This document shows, piece by piece, positions 16,651 to 24,060 of a DNA stretch of 34,940 nt. The position numbers were made by a program, and so were the translations under genes. This stretch comes from Alphaproteobacteria bacterium. Lineage in GTDB: Bacteria; Pseudomonadota; Alphaproteobacteria; Caedimonadales; UBA9215. The stretch lies in the NCBI GenBank assembly GCA_024280495.1, contig JAJRPZ010000047.1, forward strand, positions 1 through 34,940, given 5' to 3'. Under the pieces are notes generated by a model. It did no database searches, had not been told where the DNA came from, and saw only the letters and a program-made list of their open reading frames with translations. The first letter of the stretch is position 1, and every line of letters begins with the position of its first letter.

Positions 16651-17568
16651 TTATGATTTTTTAAAATACGTGTCCAGGGACTGAATAAGGGCCCTAGAAA
16701 TCATTTTTTTATATTTCAATGTCCCTATGAGTTTCTCATCTTTTGCATTAGAAAGATAGCCTAACTCAACAAGAATTGATGGGATTTCAGGAGCTTTCAG
16801 CACGACCAGATCAGCAGAGCGCAAAGTCATTAAGCTTCCAACATTATAACTTTGAAGGTTCCTATGAAAAAATTTCGCAAAAAGAAGAGCTGCATTTGAT
16901 GAGCCTCTCTGAGCAATATCTATAAAAACATCAAAGATCCCATCTTCTTCTTTTAAAGAAATTCCTTCCAAGGAAACCCCTTGAAAATATTTTTTTTTGT
17001 TTTCTTGTTTTGACAAACGTAAAGCTTCTGCATCTGATGCCTTGGTGGATAACGTATATATTGTAAGCCCTCGAATGTGAGGGGATGGGTGATTATCAGC
17101 ATGAATGGAAATAAAAAGATCTGCCCTTGATTTTCTAGCTATGGAAAAACGTTTTCTTTTGGGAACAAAAACATCCCTTTTACGTGTTAAAATAATATTA
17201 TAACGCAAAGTTTTTCTAAGTGCTTGATATAAATATAAAGCCATTTTTAAGGTGATATTTTTTTCATAGTGCCCTGAACGGCTAATACTACCAGGATCTC
17301 TACCACCATGACCAGCATCCAGAACAATTGTTGGACGATATGGTTTCAAAGAAATAACAGGAATAAATTTATGAGACCCTTTTTTAAATCCTACAGCATT
17401 TCTAACAAGGGATAAAATAATGAAAATTTCTGTTTTATTTTGATAGGGAATTGGTTTTTCTGGAGGTATAGAGATCATCGCCGCATTTTTAATATATGAA
17501 GATTGAGAAGTGCTAAGAAAAACACTTATTGTAAAAAACAAAATAAAACCACGGGAAAATGAGAGCAT
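16651..17568 (-). CDS. amiC: N-acetylmuramoyl-L-alanine amidase (Amidase_3)
   Basis: The enzyme cleaves stem peptides from glycan strands in the periplasm during cell separation. The 305-residue protein has a signal-like N-terminus (residues 5-20), a spacer, then the zinc amidase domain: LDAGHGGRDPG with His87, Glu102 in HYEKN, SIHADNH with His156, and the catalytic Glu268 in ILVELGYLSN. An autoinhibitory insertion of the AmiA/C type lies between residues ~185 and 225 (KYFQGVSLEGISLKEEDGIF). There is no AMIN targeting domain, so it is shorter than E. coli AmiC. The start ATG has only a weak ribosome binding site. mrcA follows after 24 bases; rne, its usual upstream neighbour, is replaced here by a divergent tRNA gene. 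Confidence 0.92.
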   Translation of the reverse strand: MLSFSRGFILFFTISVFLSTSQSSYIKNAAMISIPPEKPIPYQNKTEIFIILSLVRNAVGFKKGSHKFIPVISLKPYRPTIVLDAGHGGRDPGSISRSGHYEKNITLKMALYLYQALRKTLRYNIILTRKRDVFVPKRKRFSIARKSRADLFISIHADNHPSPHIRGLTIYTLSTKASDAEALRLSKQENKKKYFQGVSLEGISLKEEDGIFDVFIDIAQRGSSNAALLFAKFFHRNLQSYNVGSLMTLRSADLVVLKAPEIPSILVELGYLSNAKDEKLIGTLKYKKMISRALIQSLDTYFKKS

Positions 17569-17691
17569 TTTAAAAAAAGTGAATCCAATTTTTTTACATT
17601 TAAAAATGATTGTTTGACCACTTCGCTATTTTAATAACTTGAGTTTAAAAGAGCAAGGTGAAAAAAACAATGCTGACTTACGGGATATTCC

Positions 17692-17720
17692 TTGACATAA
17701 TATGATAGAGGGGCTAAAAA
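17692..17720 (+). promoter_or_regulatory. Putative promoter of tRNA-Met
   Basis: A perfect TTGACA (17692-17697) and TAAAAA (17715-17720) are 17 bases apart, 13 bases before the tRNA. An alternative -10, TATGAT at 17701-17706, lacks a good -35. The upstream stretch 17569-17691 is AT-rich and shows no gene. Confidence 0.4.
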
Positions 17721-17733
17721 AAAAAAGTCTTTT

Positions 17734-17810
17734 GGCGAAGTAGCTCAGTTGGTTAGAGCAGCGGAATCATAATCCGCGTGTCGGGGGTTCGAGTCCCTCC
17801 TTCGCTACCA
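17734..17810 (+). tRNA. tRNA-Met (CAU), elongator type
   Basis: The 77-base cloverleaf folds fully: acceptor GGCGAAG with CTTCGCT, D-arm AGCTCAGTTGGTTAGAGC, anticodon stem GCGGA/TCCGC around ATCATAA (anticodon CAT), T-arm GGGGGTTCGAGTCCCTC, discriminator A and an encoded CCA. It lacks the three G-C pairs of the initiator anticodon stem, so it is the elongator; it closely follows the usual alphaproteobacterial form. The first acceptor pair is G-U rather than Watson-Crick. A CAU anticodon could also be tRNA-Ile2 after lysidine modification, but the body sequence fits Met. Confidence 0.95.
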
Positions 17811-17849
17811 TTTTCTATAAAATCCCTTTCCCATACCCCCCCCTAAGTC

Positions 17850-17878
17850 TTGAAGTAAACTCATTCTTCATCCATACT
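17850..17878 (+). promoter_or_regulatory. Weak putative promoter of the nagZ-like gene
   Basis: TTGAAG (17850-17855) and CATACT (17873-17878) are 17 bases apart, each 4/6 to consensus, upstream of both possible starts of the glucosaminidase gene. Read-through from the tRNA promoter is also possible. Confidence 0.25.
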
Positions 17879-17914
17879 GTCATTGAGCCTTAACATAATA
17901 GGGATGATTTTCCA

Positions 17915-19111
17915 TTGCCCCCACTACTTTTCATAGGAAATATATTTTTTTCTTTCACTATTTCCATTACCATAGGACTCAGTTCCATGAATACTTCTGC
18001 GGAGGCTAGCCCTTCTTCAAATCTCACTTTGCGTCAAAAAATTGGACAAATGATTATTATCGGTTTTCACGGTACAAAACCCAATGACAAACAAATCCAA
18101 GTACTTTCGAAAAAAATCGAAAAAGGTTTAGTGGGAGGCGTTATTTATTTTGGGTATAATATAAAGTCTTCAGAACAAGTTAAAATCCTCAATACACACT
18201 TCAAAACCTTATCATCTCCCCTTCCCCTCATGATTTGTGTAGATCAAGAAGGGGGGCGTGTTGCACGACTTAATGAAGAAAATGGCTTTAAAAATTTTCC
18301 CACTGCCTTTGATATTGCAAGAACCCACACACCAAAACAGGCACAAGAAATCTATGGTGCCATGGCAAAGATGACAGCTAACGCTGGCTTTAATTGCGTT
18401 TTTGGGCCAGTTGCAGATTTAAATCATGATCAAACTCTGCCAACAAAACTTCAAAAACAAAATCCAGTCATTGGGGGGATGAAGCGTTCCTATAGTGCAG
18501 ATCCCAATATTGTTGCCCATTACGCACGCGCCTTTATTAATGCACATCAGGATAATAACATAATTACGTCCCTGAAACATTTTCCAGGACATGGCCTTGC
18601 CACATCGGACACTCATATTGATTTAACGGACATTACGGCAACTTTTCAAGAATCCCTTGAAATGAAACCCTATGAAATCCTTATGGAGGAGAAAAATATA
18701 GATATGGTCATGACGGCGCACGTAATACTGCGCAATTATGACTCTTTTTATCCAGCAACGTTATCTCCCACCATCATCAAAGAACTTTTACGTAAACGGG
18801 GCTACAACGGCGTGGTCATCACCGATGATCTTTTTATGGGGGCCATTCAGAAAAACTATTCCTTTAAAGAAAGCATTCTACAGGCCCTTAAAGCCGATGT
18901 AGATATCCTTTTATTTTCCATTAATCATGCAGCTAAAAAAGGGATTAATGCTAAAAATAAAAAGCAAGCCCATGGACAACTCATAGAACGTTTCATCGAC
19001 ATAATTGAAAGCGCCATTGCAACTGGTGACATTACGGAACAACGTATTCAAAAATCATATGACCGTATCGTTTCTTTAAAGAAAAAAAGATTTTCGCATA
19101 AAGCATTGTGA
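17915..19111 (+). CDS. nagZ: Beta-N-acetylglucosaminidase, GH3 (NagZ-like)
   Basis: NagZ removes GlcNAc from peptidoglycan turnover fragments. The domain is complete: CVDQEGGRVARL (residues 108-119), the acid/base loop KHFPGHGLATSDTH (221-234), and the nucleophile Asp in VVITDDLFMGA (~301-310). From the TTG at 17915 the product has 398 residues and starts with a hydrophobic stretch (LLFIGNIFFSFTISITIGLSS) ending in SAEA, which would send it to the periplasm, though no positive charge precedes it. From the ATG at 17987, which has AGGA eight bases upstream, a 374-residue cytoplasmic enzyme results. There is no in-frame ATG before 17987. The two starts therefore give different compartments. The gene follows tRNA-Met and precedes sspB. 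Confidence 0.88.
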   Translation: MPPLLFIGNIFFSFTISITIGLSSMNTSAEASPSSNLTLRQKIGQMIIIGFHGTKPNDKQIQVLSKKIEKGLVGGVIYFGYNIKSSEQVKILNTHFKTLSSPLPLMICVDQEGGRVARLNEENGFKNFPTAFDIARTHTPKQAQEIYGAMAKMTANAGFNCVFGPVADLNHDQTLPTKLQKQNPVIGGMKRSYSADPNIVAHYARAFINAHQDNNIITSLKHFPGHGLATSDTHIDLTDITATFQESLEMKPYEILMEEKNIDMVMTAHVILRNYDSFYPATLSPTIIKELLRKRGYNGVVITDDLFMGAIQKNYSFKESILQALKADVDILLFSINHAAKKGINAKNKKQAHGQLIERFIDIIESAIATGDITEQRIQKSYDRIVSLKKKRFSHKAL

Positions 19112-19168
19112 TAGGTAAAATAATGCAGTATCTTAAAAGTACTGTATTTATTGAATTTGGAGTATAAA

Positions 19169-19663
19169 ATGTCTCACTTTGATTATGAAACCATTGTGCA
19201 AAGAGCATTACGTGGTGCCGTCAAAGAATCTCTTGAAATGGTCCGTGACCATGGCTTTTCAGGATCCCATCATTTTTATATTACTTTTCAAACAAATCGC
19301 ACTGACGTTACAATTCCCGAGTTCTTACGTGAAAAACATCCCGAGGAAATAACTATTGTTCTTCAGCATCAATTTTGGGATCTCATAGTAACGGATACTG
19401 GATTCTCCGTAAGCCTTAGTTTTAATGACAAACACGAATCATTAAAAGTACCCTATGCTGCCATTGTTAGTTTCTTGGACCCTTCTGTGAAATTCGGCCT
19501 TCAATTCGTTCCTGATGAAGCCCCTACCCTTAACGCAGACGTCACCTCATTAAAAACAAAAGACACCCCTTCGGATAAGGTATCCTCTTCTTCAGACACA
19601 AAAAAACCTGCAACCACACACGTTGACAACGTCGTCACCATGGATCAATTTCGCAAAAAATAG
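19169..19663 (+). CDS. sspB: SspB-family ClpXP adaptor, alphaproteobacterial type
   Basis: SspB delivers ssrA-tagged and other substrates to the ClpXP protease. Using the ATG at 19169 (GGAG six bases upstream) the protein has 164 residues. The folded domain at about 1-115 has FYITFQTNRTDVTIPEFLREKHPEEITIVLQHQ cut short here only in part: key parts are ITFQT, IPEFLR and IVLQHQFWDL. A Ser/Thr/Asp-rich linker then leads to the C-terminal ClpX-binding tail VVTMDQFRKK, a hallmark of the alpha-type protein. It ends three bases from the convergent LysE-family gene. Confidence 0.9.
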   Translation: MSHFDYETIVQRALRGAVKESLEMVRDHGFSGSHHFYITFQTNRTDVTIPEFLREKHPEEITIVLQHQFWDLIVTDTGFSVSLSFNDKHESLKVPYAAIVSFLDPSVKFGLQFVPDEAPTLNADVTSLKTKDTPSDKVSSSSDTKKPATTHVDNVVTMDQFRKK

Positions 19664-19666
19664 TCC

Positions 19667-20290
19667 TCAAAACAATCGCTGTGCCACAGTATACAAATAC
19701 GTCAGGCCAAAGTAAATCATGGCAAGGCCAGCGACTTGACTAATGCGAACGATAACATTTTTTGTAAATTTATGATGGGCGAAAGCAAGAGCAGCACTCA
19801 AACCACCTCCCCATAACAAAACACCTAAAATAATAAAAAGATTTAAGAAAAATCCTGACAGGGTCACCCCCACTTCGGGATCCATTGTGGCTGCAAAAAT
19901 TCCCGGCCAAAAAACAAGGGCCACAGGGTTTGCGATGGCCAAATAAAAACCCCAACCTAATCCATTTTGCACATCAATATCTGCATCCAAATCGAGATCT
20001 TTAATACCTTTTTTAAATCCCATATACCCCATATAAAGCAATAACAACGCTCCTATCCCCCCGAGGGTATTCAGCAACCAAGCATGGGAGAACAATTGCG
20101 AAAGACCAAAATAAGCCCCCATAAGACAAAGAATATTCCCAAGTGCTCCACCAAGACGCACACTAAAAGCCGATAAGAAACCGTGTCGCAAACCGCGCTT
20201 AATCATCTCGACGCTCACTGGTCCAATTGGAGCAGCAAGAGTTACTCCCAAAAGAAGTTTTTGTCCAATGGCCAACCAGTTCAAATCCAT
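19667..20290 (-). CDS. LysE/RhtB-family amino acid exporter
   Basis: The 207-residue membrane protein has about six spans and the family's N-terminal signature GVTLAAPIGPVSVEMIKRGLR (key residues Ala-Ala-Pro-Gly-Pro at 18-24), followed by GFLSAFSVRLGGALGN. LysE-type translocators export amino acids or small derivatives in exchange for protons. The substrate cannot be told. AAGGT lies upstream of the ATG. It follows thiQ by 67 bases on the same strand, so it may be read through from the thiamine operon, but there is no evidence of a thiamine role. Confidence 0.85.
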   Translation of the reverse strand: MDLNWLAIGQKLLLGVTLAAPIGPVSVEMIKRGLRHGFLSAFSVRLGGALGNILCLMGAYFGLSQLFSHAWLLNTLGGIGALLLLYMGYMGFKKGIKDLDLDADIDVQNGLGWGFYLAIANPVALVFWPGIFAATMDPEVGVTLSGFFLNLFIILGVLLWGGGLSAALAFAHHKFTKNVIVRISQVAGLAMIYFGLTYLYTVAQRLF

Positions 20291-20357
20291 GTTTTAATTA
20301 CCTTAACATTATAAAGAACGTTACTTATAGAGCAACTCCAAAGAGATTGTAAAGAAA

Positions 20358-20915
20358 TTATGAACTATGATCACTCATAAGGACAACTGCTCCCGTTTTA
20401 CTCTGATGTTTTTCCAGATAATGCTTTGTTTTTGCTTCCGTTTTTAAATCCATGGCCGAAAAAGGTTCGTCCAATAAAACAATGTCGCGTTTTTGAAGAA
20501 GGCATTGTAAAAACATAACCAGCTGTCGCTGTCCCCCTGATAAATTTGTCATTTTTTGATCCAATTCAAAAGAGACATCAAAGCCATTCAAGGCCTCTAT
20601 GCATTCTGATTTTAGGGCACCACTCAGGTGCAAAGTGTCAATTACACTCAAGAGCGGAAAAAAAACGGGAGCTTGCATAAGATAGGACACAGGGCGTTTT
20701 TTAGTGGAAAGAGATAATAAACTCTGTCCTTGCCACTTAATAGCACCTTTTTGAGGCTTTAAAAAACCTGCAATCAAATCCATTAACGTACTTTTTCCCC
20801 AACCATTTTCCTCCCTAATGGTGTGAATTTTTTCAAAAGACAAATTATAACAAAATGATTTAGATTCCTCGTGATCTTCCTTATGACTATAAGTCAGGTT
20901 ATCAACCACCAACAT
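20358..20915 (-). CDS. thiQ: Thiamine ABC transporter ATP-binding protein, short and atypical
   Basis: Starting at the ATG at 20915 (AAGGAAAAAAC upstream) the protein has 185 residues. It has the ABC signature LSGGQRQ (125-131), Walker B IVLLDEPFSAMD (D149, E150), Q81 and the switch His183, and follows thiP with a 14-base overlap. Two things are unusual. The P-loop reads EENGWGKST (35-43), so the first glycine of G-x4-GK-[ST] is Glu35. The protein also stops two residues after the switch histidine (SDHSS), whereas ThiQ proteins normally continue for about 25-45 more residues. The reading frame was checked from the bases. It may still bind ATP weakly, or may be decaying. The substrate call rests on thiB, thiP and the TPP riboswitch. 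Confidence 0.82.
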   Translation of the reverse strand: MLVVDNLTYSHKEDHEESKSFCYNLSFEKIHTIREENGWGKSTLMDLIAGFLKPQKGAIKWQGQSLLSLSTKKRPVSYLMQAPVFFPLLSVIDTLHLSGALKSECIEALNGFDVSFELDQKMTNLSGGQRQLVMFLQCLLQKRDIVLLDEPFSAMDLKTEAKTKHYLEKHQSKTGAVVLMSDHSS

Positions 20916-22296
20916 GTTTTTTCCTTTCCGTAAAAAATAAAGGAAGCAATACAACTAAAAACATAAGAAGCAATTGAACCCCTAAATAAAATGAGGCCTT
21001 TTCCATATCTAATCTTATCATCGCCTCATAACCCAATATGCTCAAAGGCTTTGTGCTTAAATAATCAGGAAAAACAAAAAGGTAAATAAGTAAATTGCCC
21101 ATGATAAAACAACATAAGGTTGCAATGGTTTTTAAAATAACGGGGCAATACTGAGGGATAATAAGGTAATAAAAAATTTGAAAAGGCGTCATGCGCAGAA
21201 GGTCTATGGATTTCTTATAACGCCTTTCTACATCATGAATAAAACCCATAAATTCATTCCATGCATAGGGCATATAACTCAACACAAAGAGAAGGAGCGT
21301 AGCCATTAATAACACCCCCATTTCACCTTTTGAATTTTCACCATTTAGATAAAGAGTCATGATAAAAATACCACTCACCAGTAAAATTTTAGGAACACTC
21401 CATAAAAAGAAAATACCTTGATTAAGTCTCCTTAAAAAAAATTCTTCTTTAGTAAGACCATAATTTATAAGCCCAAGAGTAATTCCCACGGTGATAAGAC
21501 TCGAAAAAGCGCCAATACCCAGGGTTAAGAAAATACTACCAATCATATCAGTTGGCAGATTATCAATATCCATTGATGGTAAAAATAAAGACAAGGGCAA
21601 AGCATAAAGGACCATAAGCCCTAATACCAAGGGAGAAGGAGAGTTTTTTCTTTCCCCCTGGATCTCCTTCTCCCCTGCCCTGTAATTTTTTATAGGATCC
21701 CTACGCCTTAAAAAAAGAATAATAATCAGACTTAAAAGGCCTTGTGCCCCCATAAGAAAATAAATATCACGGCCTTGAAATCCCTGCTCAAATTCTGCAA
21801 AAATAGAAAGGGTCAAGGTCGATATATCCCCCCTGCCGCTCAACAAAAGAATCGTCGAAAAAGCCGTGGAAGCCATCAAAAAAACAAGAAGCCCTGTATA
21901 AAATATTTCTTTCCCAAGAAATGGTAATTCCACGAGGCTAATCTGTTGCAAAGGACTCAACCTTAAAAGATAACTCTGTTTTATTAGGGATGAGGGAATA
22001 TAGGTCTTGTACCCCTGAAAAAAACGCCCTGTGCAATAAGGCAGCAACAAATAAGTATGTACAATAAGAATGGCACTAACACCAATCCATCCTGGAAAAA
22101 AACCCATGAAACAAAAAATCGCGACCAAAGGAGGCATGACAAAAAGGAAGCGCCCCATATGGAAAAAAGCTTTTATCAAAGGGTCTTCTCCCCTGGACCA
22201 AAAGTACCTGGCCAGAAAAAAACTAGGTAAAAGAACACTCAACGCGCTTGCCATACCAATGAAGATGGTATCCCCAAAAGCCTTCAGAACCGTCAT
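20902..22296 (-). CDS. thiP: Thiamine ABC transporter permease
   Basis: The 464-residue inner-membrane protein has about twelve spans arranged as two permease halves fused, the ThiP/FbpB layout; ThiP is usually about 530 residues, so this is a compact version. The first half has the cytoplasmic coupling region near YLLRLSPLQQISLVELPFL (~127-145) and FSTILLLSGRGDISTLTL; the second has IDLLRMTPFQIFYYLIIP, again an EAA-like loop. The start ATG overlaps the thiB stop by four bases (ATGA), and its end overlaps thiQ by 14 bases, indicating tight translational coupling. Family similarity is moderate, and the transported ligand is inferred from thiB and the riboswitch. Confidence 0.85.
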   Translation of the reverse strand: MTVLKAFGDTIFIGMASALSVLLPSFFLARYFWSRGEDPLIKAFFHMGRFLFVMPPLVAIFCFMGFFPGWIGVSAILIVHTYLLLPYCTGRFFQGYKTYIPSSLIKQSYLLRLSPLQQISLVELPFLGKEIFYTGLLVFLMASTAFSTILLLSGRGDISTLTLSIFAEFEQGFQGRDIYFLMGAQGLLSLIIILFLRRRDPIKNYRAGEKEIQGERKNSPSPLVLGLMVLYALPLSLFLPSMDIDNLPTDMIGSIFLTLGIGAFSSLITVGITLGLINYGLTKEEFFLRRLNQGIFFLWSVPKILLVSGIFIMTLYLNGENSKGEMGVLLMATLLLFVLSYMPYAWNEFMGFIHDVERRYKKSIDLLRMTPFQIFYYLIIPQYCPVILKTIATLCCFIMGNLLIYLFVFPDYLSTKPLSILGYEAMIRLDMEKASFYLGVQLLLMFLVVLLPLFFTERKKHVGG

Positions 22297-23261
22297 GGTG
22301 AAACCTCTGCGAATGCCTTTGGAAGCTCAGTATCAGTCACGGGATAAAGGTAGGCTTCAGTCATTTTTTCTTGAATGGTTTGGGATAAAAGAACATTAAG
22401 TGCTGCCCTTATATAGGGGTGATGTCCTTGTTTTTTTTTCAAAATGCCCACGGAAAAAACTTGCAGTGGCGCCAATATATTTTTAATTTTAACAAATTGA
22501 ACTTGAACGCCTGGCAAAGGATTTTTTTGATAAAATATTGCAGTTGTATTATACCCCACCATGGCTTGTACTTGGGGCTGTTTAAATAAGGAAAATGCCC
22601 CAGACCACCCTTTGGTATGGGTCAAAATTTTTGGTTGAAGCTCTGCAGTAATCCCCTTAAAATTCCTTTGTATCCACTTTTGATACACACGTCCTATACT
22701 TGAAAATCGAGGATCACTAAGTATGAGACTGTTATTTTTTAAAGAGGCTGAAAAATTATGGAAATCGTTAAAATTTGCATTTCTTTTCTTATTTTCTTGT
22801 CCTTTTTTTATCTTCACAAGAAATCCAACATAAGCATAACCGAAAGGCATAAAATAATCTGAATCCCAAGGTATATTAATTTTAGTTTTTAAATTCTCTA
22901 TGGAAACAAAAACCCCAAGTTTTTCAAAACAAACCTTTTTTTGTGCAGATTCTTGTGCAAAAATATCTTCATCAATGAGCCCAATGACGATATCATTTTT
23001 CTTTAAAGCTTTCCCCCACATCAACATCAGCCTTAATTTAGATCCTGTCACAAATTTTATTTCAACGGGATGGAAAAAATTATCCGCCCCAATAACTTGT
23101 TTAAAAGAATCATGGACCAAAATTCGTAAAGGTTTTATTAAAGAAGATGATGCACTTATTTGGGGCGTAAAAATAAGAAAAAAAAGAAAGCAAAAAGGAA
23201 GTTTTTCGCAGTGATACCAGAATAAGTACTGGTATCGTAAAGAGCCTATATTTATTTCCAT
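22293..23261 (-). CDS. thiB: Periplasmic thiamine-binding protein
   Basis: The start was set to the ATG at 23261, with GGAGG nine bases or so upstream; an earlier in-frame ATG at 23282 lies inside the riboswitch and would read part of it. The 322-residue product has an unusually long N-terminus before the hydrophobic signal (LPFCFLFFLIF, SAS). The mature part shows ThiB features at corresponding places: ILVHDSF, IVIGLIDEDIF, FMPFGYAYVGFLV, LILSDPRFSSIG, HTKGWSGAFSLF and a closing YLYPVTDTELPKAF. It captures thiamine or its phosphates for ThiPQ. It is the first gene of the thiBPQ operon. Confidence 0.92.
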   Translation of the reverse strand: MEINIGSLRYQYLFWYHCEKLPFCFLFFLIFTPQISASSSLIKPLRILVHDSFKQVIGADNFFHPVEIKFVTGSKLRLMLMWGKALKKNDIVIGLIDEDIFAQESAQKKVCFEKLGVFVSIENLKTKINIPWDSDYFMPFGYAYVGFLVKIKKGQENKKRNANFNDFHNFSASLKNNSLILSDPRFSSIGRVYQKWIQRNFKGITAELQPKILTHTKGWSGAFSLFKQPQVQAMVGYNTTAIFYQKNPLPGVQVQFVKIKNILAPLQVFSVGILKKKQGHHPYIRAALNVLLSQTIQEKMTEAYLYPVTDTELPKAFAEVSP

Positions 23262-23263
23262 TG

Positions 23264-23349
23264 CCAATTCCTCCGCCAGCATTATCTGGATCAGGTTACG
23301 GGTAAGTCATAGACTTTCTCAGCCGCGAAAGAACGCAGCACCCCGTTGG
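23264..23349 (-). promoter_or_regulatory. TPP riboswitch (THI element)
   Basis: Read on the minus strand, the conserved parts come in order: a P1 arm CCAA (23346-23349), GGGGTGC, a P3 hairpin GCTGCG/CGCGGC with loop TTCTTT, GGCTGAGA, TACCCGTAACCTGATC, CAGATAATGCTGGCGGAGG and the P1 partner TTGG (23264-23267). These are the pyrophosphate and pyrimidine sensor arms of the thiamine pyrophosphate aptamer. The GGAGG used as the thiB ribosome binding site is part of the aptamer's 3' side, and the P1 strand is three bases from the ATG, so ligand binding should hide the ribosome site directly. No terminator hairpin is present. Confidence 0.95.
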
Positions 23350-23361
23350 TTATTTGTTTGT

Positions 23362-23390
23362 ATAATACAATTAACTCCTCTAATTCACAA
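23362..23390 (-). promoter_or_regulatory. Promoter of thiBPQ
   Basis: On the minus strand TTGTGA (23385-23390) and TATTAT (23362-23367) are exactly 17 bases apart and lie just upstream of the riboswitch 5' end, so the transcript would start with about five to ten bases before P1. Confidence 0.65.
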
Positions 23391-23431
23391 CCCCTCCTAA
23401 ACCCTTCTAGTATTTTCTTTATTTCACCCTC

Positions 23432-23460
23432 TTGAGGCGGGTATTTTTATGTGGTAAAAA
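23432..23460 (+). promoter_or_regulatory. Weak putative promoter of the atp operon
   Basis: TTGAGG (23432-23437) and TAAAAA (23455-23460) are 17 bases apart, each 4/6 to consensus, 60 bases before atpH. It is the only spaced pair I found in the short divergent region shared with thiBPQ. Confidence 0.3.
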
Positions 23461-23519
23461 TGGTACATATTTTATATGGGTCAACTGAGACTCCTACAGG
23501 AATGAGAGGCGTAATTAAG

Positions 23520-24059
23520 ATGACTGAAATGGCAAAACGCTATGCAAAAGCCCTCCATCAACTCTGTGCCACAAAGGCAAATAAAGAGACTCTTTATAAA
23601 GAAACTAAACAATTTCGCACTTGGATCTTTGGGTCAATGGAGTTGAGGGCTCTGATTGATAATCCCTTGGTGCCACACGCTCTTTTCAAAGAATTGATTC
23701 AAGAAATCTGTTCAAAGGCTAAACTTTCTGAAACTTTATTGAACTTCCTCTCCTACGTCGTTGACCAAGGTCGCTTCAATAATATCGAGGATATTATTGA
23801 AGCCTATCAAAATTTACACCACGAAGAAAATAATATTGAAAAGGCCAATATTACAACGGCTTTTGATATGACTAAAGATAATCAAGATCTTTTTTGCACA
23901 TTTCTTGAAAAGTATTTTGATAAATCACTCATCCTTTCCTTTCAAACAAACCCCGAAATTATTGGTGGTTTTTGCATTACCAAAGGATCCAAACAAATTG
24001 ACGCCTCTCTTCAAACACAACTTTTTAACCTCAGTCGCACTTTAAAAGGAGCCTCTTAA
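23520..24059 (+). CDS. atpH: ATP synthase F1 delta subunit
   Basis: The delta subunit holds the F1 alpha-beta crown to the peripheral stalk. With the ATG at 23520 the product has 179 residues, the family norm; an upstream in-frame ATG at 23451 would add 23 residues that look unlike the family. [12 protein letters not shown] near the start and the C-terminal domain with [24 protein letters not shown] (key residues I-I-G-G-F and D-x-S) are diagnostic. It is the first gene of atpHAGD, with one base to atpA. The F0 genes are elsewhere. Confidence 0.92.
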   Translation: MTEMAKRYAKALHQLCATKANKETLYKETKQFRTWIFGSMELRALIDNPLVPHALFKELIQEICSKAKLSETLLNFLSYVVDQGRFNNIEDIIEAYQNLHHEENNIEKANITTAFDMTKDNQDLFCTFLEKYFDKSLILSFQTNPEIIGGFCITKGSKQIDASLQTQLFNLSRTLKGAS

Positions 24060-24060
24060 T

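Noticed and set aside
17901-17935. The ATG at 17904 as the start of the glucosaminidase.
   Set aside because: It is in another frame and meets a TAG after ten codons.
19112-19168. A CAGTA/TACTG hairpin between nagZ and sspB as a terminator.
   Set aside because: Only five AT-containing pairs with a nine-base loop and no clean T-run; it is too weak to call.
23262-23282. ThiB starting at 23282.
   Set aside because: That start lies in the conserved 3' part of the riboswitch and has no ribosome site of its own; the ATG at 23261 follows GGAGG.
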